Source of the DNA: Leptospira noumeaensis
GTDB lineage: Bacteria > Spirochaetota > Leptospiria > Leptospirales > Leptospiraceae
NCBI RefSeq assembly: GCF_004770765.1
Contig: NZ_RQFK01000009.1
Location: 62,001-126,000, forward strand
DNA: 64,000 bases
Direction: 5' to 3'
Shown here: piece by piece, positions 25,560-34,687 of the stretch
Numbering within the stretch: the stretch's first letter is position 1
Layout of the letters: the number at the start of each line of letters is the position of its first letter
Translations under genes and position numbers: made by a program
The notes under the pieces: model-generated
Databases searched by the model: none
Told to the model about the DNA's origin: nothing
Seen by the model: the letters and a program-made list of their open reading frames with translations, nothing else

Positions 25560-27161
25560 TCATTTTATGGTACTATCGGCCCTAGAGTTTCGGAAAAAAA
25601 CAAAAAATAAAAGGAAAACAGCCATGATTCGCCAAGGGTCAGGGCCAATTTGGATATAGGGAGTGGTTCTATTTTTCGCAACTGTTGGAAGATCTAAATA
25701 TCCGATGGCCTTTTGGAATGTTTGTAATTCACCCATCATCTCTCTTCCCCATGGATCAAAGGCAGTGGTGATGCCCGTAACAGCCACACGGACAACGGGC
25801 CTACCAAGTTCGATGGAACGAAGCCTTCCCGCTCCTGCATGTTGTTTGGTTTCTGTTAAACTTTCGAACCATGAATCATTTGTGAGATTGAGAATGAACT
25901 CGGATGGGGAATGATTTACGATATCTCGAACTAAACTTGGGTAGAGGATTTCATAACAAATCAACGGACTAAATGTAACCGATTCTCCCATTTTTGTTTG
26001 GAATCCTAATGCATCTGATAGTTTTCCTGGAATATGGTTGCTTGCTTCTGGAAATATATTTCGTAACCAAGGAAACCGGGATTCTCCCGGCAAATACTCT
26101 CCAAATGGCAATAGAACTTGTTTGTATCTTCTTTCAGAAGTAAGGGTAATGGGATGAAGTAGAGTCAGCGAATTTCTAGACCCTTCATCAAAAACCAGTT
26201 CATTAAAAACAAGAGGAGTGTTGCCAAAACGAACCAAACTTGTGGTAACATCCACAAAACTTTTGCTATATGTGGAATGGGGATTTTGGGAATCGAGAGT
26301 TCCAAGGAAAGGGATGGCGGATTCTGGTAAAACAATTAGGTCTATGGGTTTAGATGTATTACGAATTGCTTCCTGACCAATATCATAAACTGATTGGATG
26401 GTTTTTGTCATCCATACTTCGTTTTCCTGGATTTCTCTTTTCGCATAAGGAGTGTTTGGTTGAACTAGTGAGAGATGGATGGTTGGGCCTTGGGGAATAG
26501 TTTCTGCGAGGAAATATAAATTGATCAGGAAAAAGCAAAAAATAGGAACCAGGTAATAAAAATAATGTCTGATCCCTCTATCCGCTTTTAAAAGCATCAA
26601 ATAGAGAAGGGCAGAGGTGAGAATCGAAACAAATCCTAATACTTCAACTCCGAACCTAGCCATTTGTCGCCAGAGAATATTGTTTCGAAATAAATCCCCC
26701 CAATACACAGGAAAAACCATCGGGGAAATCCAATCAGAAATTAAAAACAAAGAAGGAAGTACAAGTAAAAAGAAATGAGAGTTTTTTATATTTCTCTGCT
26801 TTGTTAGAAAAACAGATCCGAAAAAAACAATTCCAATCTTATAAAAGGAAACGAGTGCATAAACCAAAAATAAAATGATAGAAACAAAATAACCTTGGCC
26901 AGAGATATTTCGAATCGCATTCCAAATCCAATAAAAACTTGTGAGTGTCACCAAACTAGAAAATAACAAAGTCGATAGGATTGTATCTTTCCAACTGGAT
27001 TTTATGGTTAGTTGTTTGGTGAAATACAAAAGTAGAAAAATACAAAGAAACCCTGCGGAAGCAAATCCGAAGGGTTCCAAGGCCAGAGCAAATAAAATTG
27101 CAACTGGAAAAAGTAAAAGGAGAGGGTATTTAATTTCCGGAATTTTTGAGTGTTTTCTCAT
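25560..27161 (-). CDS. lnt: apolipoprotein N-acyltransferase Lnt
   Basis: 533 residues. About seven N-terminal membrane helices (~10-210) are followed by a periplasmic nitrilase-like domain. Triad: Glu280 in LPESAIPF, the Lys of YKQVLLPFGEYLPGE, and Cys402 in ICYEILYP. NLTNDSWF and the RxxExxRPVVRVAVTG region also match. It transfers an acyl chain from phospholipid to the N-terminal Cys of lipoproteins, the last maturation step, important here because the window encodes many lipoproteins. Its ATG lies inside the end of the lipase foldase gene (32-bp overlap), so the two are translated from the same message. Confidence 0.93.
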   Translation of the reverse strand: MRKHSKIPEIKYPLLLLFPVAILFALALEPFGFASAGFLCIFLLLYFTKQLTIKSSWKDTILSTLLFSSLVTLTSFYWIWNAIRNISGQGYFVSIILFLVYALVSFYKIGIVFFGSVFLTKQRNIKNSHFFLLVLPSLFLISDWISPMVFPVYWGDLFRNNILWRQMARFGVEVLGFVSILTSALLYLMLLKADRGIRHYFYYLVPIFCFFLINLYFLAETIPQGPTIHLSLVQPNTPYAKREIQENEVWMTKTIQSVYDIGQEAIRNTSKPIDLIVLPESAIPFLGTLDSQNPHSTYSKSFVDVTTSLVRFGNTPLVFNELVFDEGSRNSLTLLHPITLTSERRYKQVLLPFGEYLPGESRFPWLRNIFPEASNHIPGKLSDALGFQTKMGESVTFSPLICYEILYPSLVRDIVNHSPSEFILNLTNDSWFESLTETKQHAGAGRLRSIELGRPVVRVAVTGITTAFDPWGREMMGELQTFQKAIGYLDLPTVAKNRTTPYIQIGPDPWRIMAVFLLFFVFFRNSRADSTIK

Positions 27162-28179
27162 ATTCCATTCTTCTTGAATATTCCTCTGCCAATTCCTTAC
27201 TGCCTAAGGTTTGGATTCTAAGATCCATCAATTTTTTTTCCCGTTCTGATTCAGAAAGATTCGGATAGTTTTTTAAGAGATTTTTTTCTTCCACTTGGAG
27301 TTTGGAAATTTTTTCTTCTTCTTCCTTCATCTCTTTTAAAACTTTTTCCATTCGGTCGTTTCCATCTTTTCCAAAGTAACGAATCCGAACTTCTTTTTCC
27401 TTTGTTTCCCTTTCTGAACCAGACAATTTGGAAAGTTCAATTTGTCTTAGATCCATTTCGTTTTCAAACTTATCATACAAAGGCTCTCTTGCCGCTACCG
27501 CATTGTAAAAGTTACCGAAGGATTTTTTGCGATAGTCTTCATACAAACGAATTCTTTCGTCTGCTTTGAGGTTCTTTGTTTCATCTAAGAAATTTTTTCG
27601 ATTAAAACTAAAATCGGCAGTGGCTTCTTCCAAACCGAAAATGAGTTCTGCATCTTCTTTTGCAAAATACTTTCTACGAAGTTGTTTGATTTGTTCGTAC
27701 CTTTCTTGGTTGGTATAGGATTTACTGGATGGATCTAGGTTCACCATCGCTTCTTCATATTTTAAATAATTAGAAAGCATGGTAACCAGTCGTTTTGCTT
27801 CTTCTCCCCCATATTCATTTTGGAGAAATGCTTTGATGTATTCATGGCATTGTTCGCGGGTGCTTCCCTCTGGGCATTGGCGACGTAAGTTCCAAAGTTC
27901 GGATACTAAATTCAATTCACCTGATTTGGCTCGTGCTAAAATTTCTTCAAAACGAAGGAACTGTCCGTCAGCAGAAAAAATAGTTTTTGCGGATTCTAAG
28001 TAAAAGGGATCCACAGAAAAACCATCACTTTGGGTTCGGAAGTAAGATTCTGCTTTGTCATTTGGATTTTCATCGGCACTAGTTTCAAGTTCCCCTGGAG
28101 TGAAGAGGCGATAAACGACAAAGATTAGGAGTAAGGCTCCAATGGCATAACTGAGGTAACGTAGATTTTTAACATTCAT
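27130..28179 (-). CDS. lifO: lipase-specific foldase (lipase secretion chaperone)
   Basis: 349 residues from ATG 28179; the upstream in-frame TTG at 28236 lies inside a terminator stem and is unlikely. One N-terminal membrane anchor (~8-25) is followed by a variable linker and a long all-helical domain. It shows repeated Lif-type patterns: LRRKYFAKEDAELIFGLEEA, DERIRLYEDY, and RIRYFGKDGNDRMEKV, where each helical pair ends with FG-like and R-rich elements. Lif proteins wrap around family-I lipases in the periplasm and act as steric foldases. The partner lipase gene is immediately upstream, a terminator separates them, and lnt overlaps the 3' end. Confidence 0.82.
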   Translation of the reverse strand: MNVKNLRYLSYAIGALLLIFVVYRLFTPGELETSADENPNDKAESYFRTQSDGFSVDPFYLESAKTIFSADGQFLRFEEILARAKSGELNLVSELWNLRRQCPEGSTREQCHEYIKAFLQNEYGGEEAKRLVTMLSNYLKYEEAMVNLDPSSKSYTNQERYEQIKQLRRKYFAKEDAELIFGLEEATADFSFNRKNFLDETKNLKADERIRLYEDYRKKSFGNFYNAVAAREPLYDKFENEMDLRQIELSKLSGSERETKEKEVRIRYFGKDGNDRMEKVLKEMKEEEEKISKLQVEEKNLLKNYPNLSESEREKKLMDLRIQTLGSKELAEEYSRRMEYEKTLKNSGN

Positions 28180-28224
28180 GGGAGATGGTATTGTACTAAA
28201 GGATGGGTTTATACTTATGGAAAC

Positions 28225-28257
28225 AAAAAAACCCAAGCGAGAGCTTGGGTTTTTTTA
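28225..28257. terminator. Rho-independent terminator between lipase and foldase genes
   Basis: 8-bp stem ACCCAAGC/GCTTGGGT with a 4-nt loop, flanked by A6 and T6, active in both directions. On the minus strand it stands after the lipase stop (28276) and before the foldase ATG (28179). Confidence 0.9.
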
Positions 28258-28275
28258 AAAAACATCAGGAGCGAA

Positions 28276-29205
28276 TTATTGGTTCGACTTCATGTTGGAA
28301 GCCATATTCAAGTAGAAACCTTCTACGTCATACCAAAGACTTCCTGAACGGAGAGTGTTGGATACTTGTAAATGGTCGATCCCTGTAGTGAAGATTCCAT
28401 AAGAAGGTCCACCTTTCCAAGTTCCCCATTTTTGTGAAGAAAGTGGTACAAGTCCATCGTTAGTAAATCCTTGTCCTTGGAAAAGTCCACCAGCACCACA
28501 AGCAGGGTGAAGGATTCCCATAAGTGGGTGTTGGATGAGGTCAGGAATGGTAATGGAAGATCCATAAGAGAAATACTTCACACCAGATTTGTTGGGAGTG
28601 TATCCGTTAAAAGATGCAAGTCCTTCTTTTGATAAAGAAGAAAGAGCCGCAAGAGCGTTTTGTTGGTTGGTTCCACCGTAAACTAGTTTGACAAGTGATT
28701 CTACAATACTTGCAACAAACGGTTGGATCCAACTAGGAAGAACAGTTTTTACGATGTCTGCGATTGGTGATCCGTAGTGTGGAGTGTTGAGAGTGGTAAG
28801 AGTTGCAGTGCGACCAGAAAGTCCTAAGTTAGAAACCATATAACGGCTATCGAGTCCACCTTGCGAGTGACCAAGGATATGAAATTTTCCAGTGTAGTTT
28901 GTGGCAGCAGAGTAAGTAAGGATGGCTGCTTTTAGTTCTGCGGCACGAACTTCATTTGAGTTGGCAGCTGTTTTTCCAGGAGCAAATACAGTAGCTCCTT
29001 GGCTTCTGAGGTAATCGTCTGTTCCACCCCAGTAGTTTACGATGCTGATGATTCCGCCGGAGTTTTCGCCCCAACCAAAAAGACCATGAGAAAGGATGAT
29101 AGGATAAGTACCTGCGAGCGGTTTGGAAGAAGAACCGGAACTAGCGAGCACGGGAGCCGTGAGCGCAAATGTGATAAAAATGGCTAAAAGACCTTTACGA
29201 ATCAT
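28276..29205 (-). CDS. secreted triacylglycerol lipase, Pseudomonas family-I type
   Basis: 309 residues from ATG 29205, chosen over the longer frame from 29247 because AGAGGTGA lies upstream and the protein then begins with a signal peptide (MIRKG, hydrophobic core, APVLASS). Motifs of family I.1/I.2 lipases: YPIILSHGLFGW (oxyanion hole), Ser114 in GHSQGG, Asp250 in FTNDGLVP, and His278 in GIDHLQ, in the order and spacing of the Pseudomonas/Burkholderia enzymes. It hydrolyses long-chain triglycerides outside the cell. Such lipases need a Lif foldase, and one is encoded directly downstream. A TetR gene diverges upstream, with a palindrome between. Confidence 0.93.
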   Translation of the reverse strand: MIRKGLLAIFITFALTAPVLASSGSSSKPLAGTYPIILSHGLFGWGENSGGIISIVNYWGGTDDYLRSQGATVFAPGKTAANSNEVRAAELKAAILTYSAATNYTGKFHILGHSQGGLDSRYMVSNLGLSGRTATLTTLNTPHYGSPIADIVKTVLPSWIQPFVASIVESLVKLVYGGTNQQNALAALSSLSKEGLASFNGYTPNKSGVKYFSYGSSITIPDLIQHPLMGILHPACGAGGLFQGQGFTNDGLVPLSSQKWGTWKGGPSYGIFTTGIDHLQVSNTLRSGSLWYDVEGFYLNMASNMKSNQ

Positions 29206-29314
29206 ATATATTTCACCTCTGAATTTTCTAAGATAAAACTGTGTCAAATTGCCTTATTTGGGGCAAGGATATTTTTCCCTCCATTTTGAAAAAATATCCA
29301 AAGTTTTGTAATAA

Positions 29315-29328
29315 TTGAACGCGTTCAA
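29315..29328. promoter_or_regulatory. 14-bp perfect palindrome, candidate TetR operator
   Basis: TTGAACGCGTTCAA, in the 173-bp space between the lipase start (29205) and the divergent TetR gene (29379). Its position fits autoregulation plus control of the lipase. Confidence 0.6.
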
Positions 29329-29378
29329 AAATAGTTTGCCTTGGTTCCTCCCGTGGGTTCTTTTTAGTTTTAAAGATT

Positions 29379-30092
29379 ATGCCACATACTGTTCCAAAAA
29401 AAATCTCTCACCAAACATCAACTAAACGAGAACTCACTAAAGAGAAAATCTATCAATCTGCTATTAGATTATTTCAAAAAGAGGGTTATGAATCAGCAAC
29501 GATGCGTAGGATAACGAAGGAAGCTGGGGTATCATTAGGACTTACGTATTATCATTTCAAAACAAAGGAAGAAATTGTTTTATATTTTTACAGAGAATCA
29601 CAAATCGAAGTCAAACAACTATCCACTCTGTTCTTCAAGACCACTCGGGATTTTAAAACAAGACTCAAATACATCATCTTAACTCAGTTAGAAAATTTTT
29701 CAGAGTATAAAATGTTTTTACAAATACTAGCAAGACATGCAGGAGATCCAAGCCATTCGTTATCTCCATTTAGCCCCGAGACAACTCTCATCAGACAAGA
29801 AGCCGTAGGTATCATTTCGGATGCCTTAGAAACATCGAATTTAAAAATTAGAGATGACCTAGCTAAAATTTTGCCAGAGTTACTTTGGATGGAACAAATG
29901 GGGATAATCTACTTTTGGCTTTCTGACAATTCTAAGTCGTATATTAACACTAAACTTTTAATGAATGATTCATTGGAGCTGACATTCAAATTGATCAAAC
30001 TTTCAAATTTCCCTTTGTTTAAAAACGTGATGGGCCCAATCTTTCGGATGTATCGATTGGTAAAAACAAATCCTGTGATGAAACATCGTTAA
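29379..30092 (+). CDS. TetR-family transcription regulator
   Basis: 237 residues. The N-terminal HTH (~18-65) has IYQSAIRLFQKEGYESATMRRI, then EAGVSLGLTYYHFKTKEEI, the classical TetR recognition helix and YYHF motif. The helical ligand domain (~75-237) has no recognised family; fatty-acid or lipid ligands would suit the context but are a guess. Divergent from the lipase gene with a perfect palindrome between. No Shine-Dalgarno is obvious before the ATG. Confidence 0.9.
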   Translation: MPHTVPKKISHQTSTKRELTKEKIYQSAIRLFQKEGYESATMRRITKEAGVSLGLTYYHFKTKEEIVLYFYRESQIEVKQLSTLFFKTTRDFKTRLKYIILTQLENFSEYKMFLQILARHAGDPSHSLSPFSPETTLIRQEAVGIISDALETSNLKIRDDLAKILPELLWMEQMGIIYFWLSDNSKSYINTKLLMNDSLELTFKLIKLSNFPLFKNVMGPIFRMYRLVKTNPVMKHR

Positions 30093-30185
30093 TCCAATTC
30101 TTTCTAATGTGTGGATGATAAATTCGAAGTGTTTGAATATAAGTTTTGTCAGAACTTTTTTGGATGTTTGGATAGAATTAAAATT

Positions 30186-30653
30186 TCATTCCACTCGTTT
30201 GCGGTAACGAATGTAAAATCTTTCGAATTTAGAATTGTCCCAAAACTCCACAGCTTCCTTGTTTTGCAAAATGGCCCGAAGTTCGATTGCCGGAATGGAT
30301 TTTTCTTTGCACCAAAGGTCTACATCGTTCAATAGTGCAGACATATACCCTTTTTTCTTTTTCCCAAGTTTGGTGACGGCAAGATCGATAAACAAACTTC
30401 TTTCTTCTTCGAGGTGAGGTTTTTCTTCCACTCGACCAATGAGTAAGGAAACAAGTTCAGAATCGGCGAAAAACCCACGCATATAGACTTTTCCTGTTCC
30501 AATCAGTTTGAAATAAATGTCTGTGAATTTGGTTGCGGCGCGGGGCCGAATGCGAAACAAACCATCTAACTCGAGTTCGTTTACTTTTCGGTAAAACTGG
30601 TTTACGAGTTCGATGGTTTGATTTCTATCAGATTCTGTTAAATCTCGAATCAC
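30186..30653 (-). CDS. GNAT-family N-acetyltransferase
   Basis: 155 residues, GTG start immediately after the glyQS stop, so co-transcribed and probably translated by re-initiation. GNAT pattern: MIRDLTESDRNQTIELV at the N-terminus, the beta4 segment LFIDLAVTKLGKKKKGYMSALL (acetyl-CoA pyrophosphate loop with K/G residues in place of the usual QxxGxG/A), and a final strand with EAVEFWDNSKFERFYIRY. Transfers an acetyl group from acetyl-CoA to an amine; substrate unknown. Confidence 0.82.
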   Translation of the reverse strand: MIRDLTESDRNQTIELVNQFYRKVNELELDGLFRIRPRAATKFTDIYFKLIGTGKVYMRGFFADSELVSLLIGRVEEKPHLEEERSLFIDLAVTKLGKKKKGYMSALLNDVDLWCKEKSIPAIELRAILQNKEAVEFWDNSKFERFYIRYRKRVE

Positions 30654-32054
30654 CTATACCATTCTGTTTATGAGGTAAGATTTGATTTCTGTGACTGCAA
30701 TCCTTTCTTGTTTCATTGAATCCCTTTCACGAATGGTGACGGTTCCATCGTTCATGGTATCGTAATCAACGGTGATACAAAATGGAGTTCCAATTTCGTC
30801 GTGACGGCGGTATCTTTTTCCAATGGCACCACTATCATCGTAATCTACATACCAATGGTTACGAAGGTCGGCATAAATTTCTTTAGCTTTGGAATCCAGA
30901 CCGTCTTTTTTCATCAGAGGGAAAATGGCCACTTTCATAGGACTCACTCGTTTTCCAAATCTTAAGACAGTACGAATGTCGTCTTTTTCTAATTTTTCTT
31001 CTTCGTAAGCATCACAAAGCACTGCAAGGAAAAGTCGATTGAGGCCGAGTGCTGGTTCTACAACATAAGGAAGGTATTTTTTCTTCTGATCCAAATCATG
31101 GTATTTTAAATCTTCGGAAGAAAACTTTTCATGTTGGGTAAGGTCATAATCAGTTCTTGAGGCTACACCCCAAAGTTCTCCCCAACCAAACGGATATTTG
31201 TATTCAATATCACTTGTGGAATCGCTGTAAAAAGAAAGTTCTTCTTTTTCATGTTCGCGAACACGTAAATTCTCTTTTTTAAGTCCCACTACATTCACAA
31301 GCCAGTCCATACAGTAGTCCACCCAATACTTGAACCATTCTTTTTGAGTTCCTGGTTCACAGAAAAACTCCATCTCCATCTGTTCGAACTCACGAGTACG
31401 AAAGATAAACTGGCGAGCCATGATTTCGTTCCGGAAAGACTTTCCAATTTGTGCGATTCCAAACGGAACTTTTTTCCGCGCGATTTGGGTTACATTTTTA
31501 AAGTTAATAAAAATCCCTTGTGCGGTTTCTGGACGAAGGTAAATGTCTGTGGCTCCTTCTTCAGAGGCACCATGAGATGTTTTGAACATCAAATTGAACT
31601 GGCGGGCATCAGTAAAACTTCCCACAGTTCCGCAAGTAGGGCAGGCGTATCCTTTGTCTCGAATGGTGTTTGTTAGTTCTTCTAAACTTTTTCCAGTGGC
31701 AGCACCTTCACCTTCTTTATCTTCCAAAAATTTATCCACTCGCACGCGAGTTTTGCATTTTTTGCAGTCCATTAAGGGGTCGTTGAAGTTGGAAATATGG
31801 CCAGAAGCCTCCCAAACACGAGGGTGGAGGAGGATGGAGGAATCAAGGCCCAAAACGTCGTCCCGTCTGTGCACAAAGTATTCCCACCAAAGTCGTTTTA
31901 GATTGTTTAATACTTCAATTCCATTCGGACCATAGTCAAAAGTATTGGAAAGGCCTCCGTAAATTTCGGAACCTGGGAAAACAAATCCCCTTCTTTTGGA
32001 GACTGCGACTATGGGTTTGAGCGACTGTTCTTCTTTCTCTTTCGGCTGTGCCAT
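30654..32054 (-). CDS. glyQS: glycyl-tRNA synthetase, single-chain (alpha2) type
   Basis: 466 residues from ATG 32054 (an in-frame TTG lies three codons upstream). Class-II synthetase of the archaeal/eukaryal-like form: RRGFVFPGSEIYGG at the N-terminus, FNLMFKTSHG, YLRPETAQGIF, FRNEIMARQFIFRTREFEQMEMEFF split over motif 2, and a C-terminal anticodon-binding domain. A zinc-type Cys cluster, CKKC and CPTCG, lies at ~100-145. Charges tRNA-Gly in the cytoplasm. The GNAT gene follows without a gap. Confidence 0.95.
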   Translation of the reverse strand: MAQPKEKEEQSLKPIVAVSKRRGFVFPGSEIYGGLSNTFDYGPNGIEVLNNLKRLWWEYFVHRRDDVLGLDSSILLHPRVWEASGHISNFNDPLMDCKKCKTRVRVDKFLEDKEGEGAATGKSLEELTNTIRDKGYACPTCGTVGSFTDARQFNLMFKTSHGASEEGATDIYLRPETAQGIFINFKNVTQIARKKVPFGIAQIGKSFRNEIMARQFIFRTREFEQMEMEFFCEPGTQKEWFKYWVDYCMDWLVNVVGLKKENLRVREHEKEELSFYSDSTSDIEYKYPFGWGELWGVASRTDYDLTQHEKFSSEDLKYHDLDQKKKYLPYVVEPALGLNRLFLAVLCDAYEEEKLEKDDIRTVLRFGKRVSPMKVAIFPLMKKDGLDSKAKEIYADLRNHWYVDYDDSGAIGKRYRRHDEIGTPFCITVDYDTMNDGTVTIRERDSMKQERIAVTEIKSYLINRMV

Positions 32055-32117
32055 ATCCGCCAAATTTTTTGTTTTCCATGAAAATTCAAAGTATTTTCCT
32101 TGAGATAAGACTAAAGA

Positions 32118-33926
32118 ATGGATTCGGCAAAAACAAAACTACTCTCTCCCTGGGCTAAAAAATCCTTAACCTTCTTCCTTTGGATGTCCCCTATGTTTTC
32201 ACTAGGGCCTTTTTTGGCATTAGGTGTCCTATTTGCTTTCCCGAATGAGTTCCGACTCCGCCTTCGGGCATTGGCAGTGATCGCTGTTTATATCCTATCA
32301 TGGATTGTTTTTTATCCCATCGAACTTGTGCACAGGTCAGGACTTGAATGGGAAGCTGTGATCAACGAATTCCTCGCGAAGGAATCTAGAGGTCTCCATT
32401 TAAAGTTTGGATTTGTGGTGGTTTGTTTTCTTTTACTTCTCGCAAACTATATTCATAGCAACAAGAGAAATAAAAAAAGAGAATCCATAAGAACGGCCCG
32501 GTTGCAAACGGAACATCCTTATGGAACGATCCGCACAGAGATGCGAATTCGTGATGCCAAATTTGATACCTTACTCCTCATTCTTTTTTTGGCTCTCCTT
32601 CTTAATTTTGGATTCCAATACATTTCTGAAAAATTACATCCTATCAAATCCATGTCGCCTTTGGCTCCACTGGCTGATGTCTATCAGTTTGTATTCAATT
32701 ATTCCATTTCCCTTTGTATTTTGTTGTTTAGTTTCAATCGAAATAAAATTCCATCTTTAATTTCAAAACCTTACTTACGTTATATGGAGGGGATTCGTAT
32801 TCGAGAAAGGTGGAAGGCTGCAGTGGTGTCTAAATCCCGGTTCCCTTTTCGCCTTGAACTGATCGTTAAAGAAAAAGCAAAATTCAGAGATCGTATCCTT
32901 CCCGGTTTTGGACATATTTTTGTCTATGAATACTGGCGTGGGTTCCCTATTTTATTTTTAACTTTATTACTATTTTTATTTTCTGCGGTTTGGATATTTT
33001 CTTATTTAAGCCCTATATTCGGGATTCAGTTTTTGGCCGGATTTGGATTAAAACCTGGAGTACCAGATAAAGACTTTTTTATCTCATCACAAAACATTGC
33101 GTATGCGGGTTTTTCATTATTAGCCCTTATTGCAATCTATGTTTATTCTTCATACCTTTTGGAAAAATCGTTTAGTTTAGAAAATTTAGGTGTTAAGGAA
33201 GACAAAGTAGGGGAGTCCGAACCGTTTTTTAAACCAGGACTTCGGAAAGGGTTCCGAAATGTACTTCCTTTATCTTTGCTCTTTCATTTGATTTTGATCT
33301 CTTTAGTATTTCTGATTCCGATTACCCTCCAACGTGGCAAAAAGAAAGAACAATCAGCGCAAAAAAATGATCACTTCCGTCCTGAAAAAATGGAATTCTA
33401 TTTTATCGATCCGAATGTTCCTGATGATACCAAAGGATTGAATGGTGGGGTAGTTACTGGAAATGAAACAGAAAACAAAGAAAAGGGTGAAAAGATCTCC
33501 AATGAAAAAGTAGCGGACAATGGGCCTGTCAAAGGCCAGATCAAAAAAATCAGAGGGAAAAAAGTCCCACCTACCTATTCCAATTATATCTCCGCAAAAA
33601 TGCGAATTCCAGAAAGTTATATGGACTACTGGGCCAAAGCCCCTCATCCCTATTCCTCAGTGGTGGCTTATACCATCACCCAGGATGGGGATGTGATTGA
33701 TGTGGAACTTGTGGAAGGATCCGACTATCCAGACCAAGACCTCCGTACCTTACAACTTGTAGAAAGTTTAGGGCCACTCATGCCACCTCCAGGCACCAAA
33801 AACGACATCCGAGTCACAGAACTTTTTTGGAACGGCCCGATTGACCCTGAGTTTGTTCCCACACAACTCCAAAAAGAAATGATCAATTTATTTGACGGCC
33901 GTTATATGGAAGAGTTACCAGAATGA
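32118..33926 (+). CDS. polytopic membrane protein with TonB-like C-terminal domain
   Basis: 602 residues. About nine or ten hydrophobic segments occupy residues ~15-410. A polar Lys/Glu/Asn-rich linker (~415-490) follows, then a periplasmic domain ending the protein with YSSVVAYTITQDGDVIDVEL, then GSDYPDQDLRTLQLVESLGPLMPPP, the strand-helix-strand of TonB C-termini. Usual TonB has one N-terminal anchor, so the large membrane domain is unusual. It may energise an outer-membrane receptor or act as a TonB-like mechanical link. It overlaps the PrsW-type gene by 4 bp. Confidence 0.75.
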   Translation: MDSAKTKLLSPWAKKSLTFFLWMSPMFSLGPFLALGVLFAFPNEFRLRLRALAVIAVYILSWIVFYPIELVHRSGLEWEAVINEFLAKESRGLHLKFGFVVVCFLLLLANYIHSNKRNKKRESIRTARLQTEHPYGTIRTEMRIRDAKFDTLLLILFLALLLNFGFQYISEKLHPIKSMSPLAPLADVYQFVFNYSISLCILLFSFNRNKIPSLISKPYLRYMEGIRIRERWKAAVVSKSRFPFRLELIVKEKAKFRDRILPGFGHIFVYEYWRGFPILFLTLLLFLFSAVWIFSYLSPIFGIQFLAGFGLKPGVPDKDFFISSQNIAYAGFSLLALIAIYVYSSYLLEKSFSLENLGVKEDKVGESEPFFKPGLRKGFRNVLPLSLLFHLILISLVFLIPITLQRGKKKEQSAQKNDHFRPEKMEFYFIDPNVPDDTKGLNGGVVTGNETENKEKGEKISNEKVADNGPVKGQIKKIRGKKVPPTYSNYISAKMRIPESYMDYWAKAPHPYSSVVAYTITQDGDVIDVELVEGSDYPDQDLRTLQLVESLGPLMPPPGTKNDIRVTELFWNGPIDPEFVPTQLQKEMINLFDGRYMEELPE

Positions 33927-34687
33927 AAGAAATTGGATTTTTTGATTATTTGATTGGTGCTCTCACGGTAGTTCCATGGGCCATTGTGATTTGGAAGGCC
34001 TACAAACCAAAAAAAGGGTGGCAGGAAGTTTTAGGAATTTTACTCGCACTTTTTTTTGGTTGGCTATCAACAGATCTTATCTTAAGACTTCATCCCATCC
34101 TTTGGCCAGAAGCAGACTTTACTCCAAAGAAAAAAGTAAGTATGCTCACCCAAACGGCTCACTTAGCATTCATCCAAGCAGGGATCACCGAAGAGGCATT
34201 CAAAATATTTTTTATTATGATTTTGTCTTTTGTTTTGGGTTATGATAAAAAAACAAAAACTTTCTCACCGAATGTAGTTTTGTTTGGTTCCTTTGTGGCC
34301 ATGGGTTTTTCTTTTATCGAAAACACTCACTACATTGCTAGGGAACCAGACGAAAAAAAATTAGATTTATTTTTTGCCCGCACCATTCATTCATCTAACA
34401 TACATTTACTCATCAATCTTTGTTTTGCACTTTTTCTATTAAAGAGCAATCAACAATCAGAATTTGCAGGCAAACGTTTGTACATAATATTTGGATTTGT
34501 ACTTTCGGTTTTACAACATGGAGTTGTGGATTTCCTGTTGATTCCCGGCGCTACGATTGGCCTTTGGATTGCGACTTCCCTATTTGTTGGAATATGGGTT
34601 TGGGTAGTAAATGATTGGCGGACTTTAGTTGTCGAAGAGAAGTCAGAATCATTCGAAATTTTAGGAACTACAGAGGTTACTGAATGA
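33923..34687 (+). CDS. PrsW-type intramembrane protease (CPBP-like superfamily)
   Basis: 254 residues, about eight membrane helices. Metalloprotease-like motifs in the order of PrsW: ITEEAFK (paired Glu, ~90-96), MGFSFIENTHYI (Glu near a bundle of aromatic residues) and ARTIHSSNIHLL (His pair). PrsW of Bacillus cleaves the anti-sigma factor RsiW; here the target is unknown. It lies between the TonB-like protein and a small secreted protein, all three overlapping by 4 bp, so the three act or are made together. Confidence 0.85.
   Translation: MKEIGFFDYLIGALTVVPWAIVIWKAYKPKKGWQEVLGILLALFFGWLSTDLILRLHPILWPEADFTPKKKVSMLTQTAHLAFIQAGITEEAFKIFFIMILSFVLGYDKKTKTFSPNVVLFGSFVAMGFSFIENTHYIAREPDEKKLDLFFARTIHSSNIHLLINLCFALFLLKSNQQSEFAGKRLYIIFGFVLSVLQHGVVDFLLIPGATIGLWIATSLFVGIWVWVVNDWRTLVVEEKSESFEILGTTEVTE

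Noticed and set aside
28180..28236. Longer foldase start at TTG 28236
   Set aside because: The added codons would start in the terminator stem and precede a good membrane anchor starting at ATG 28179.
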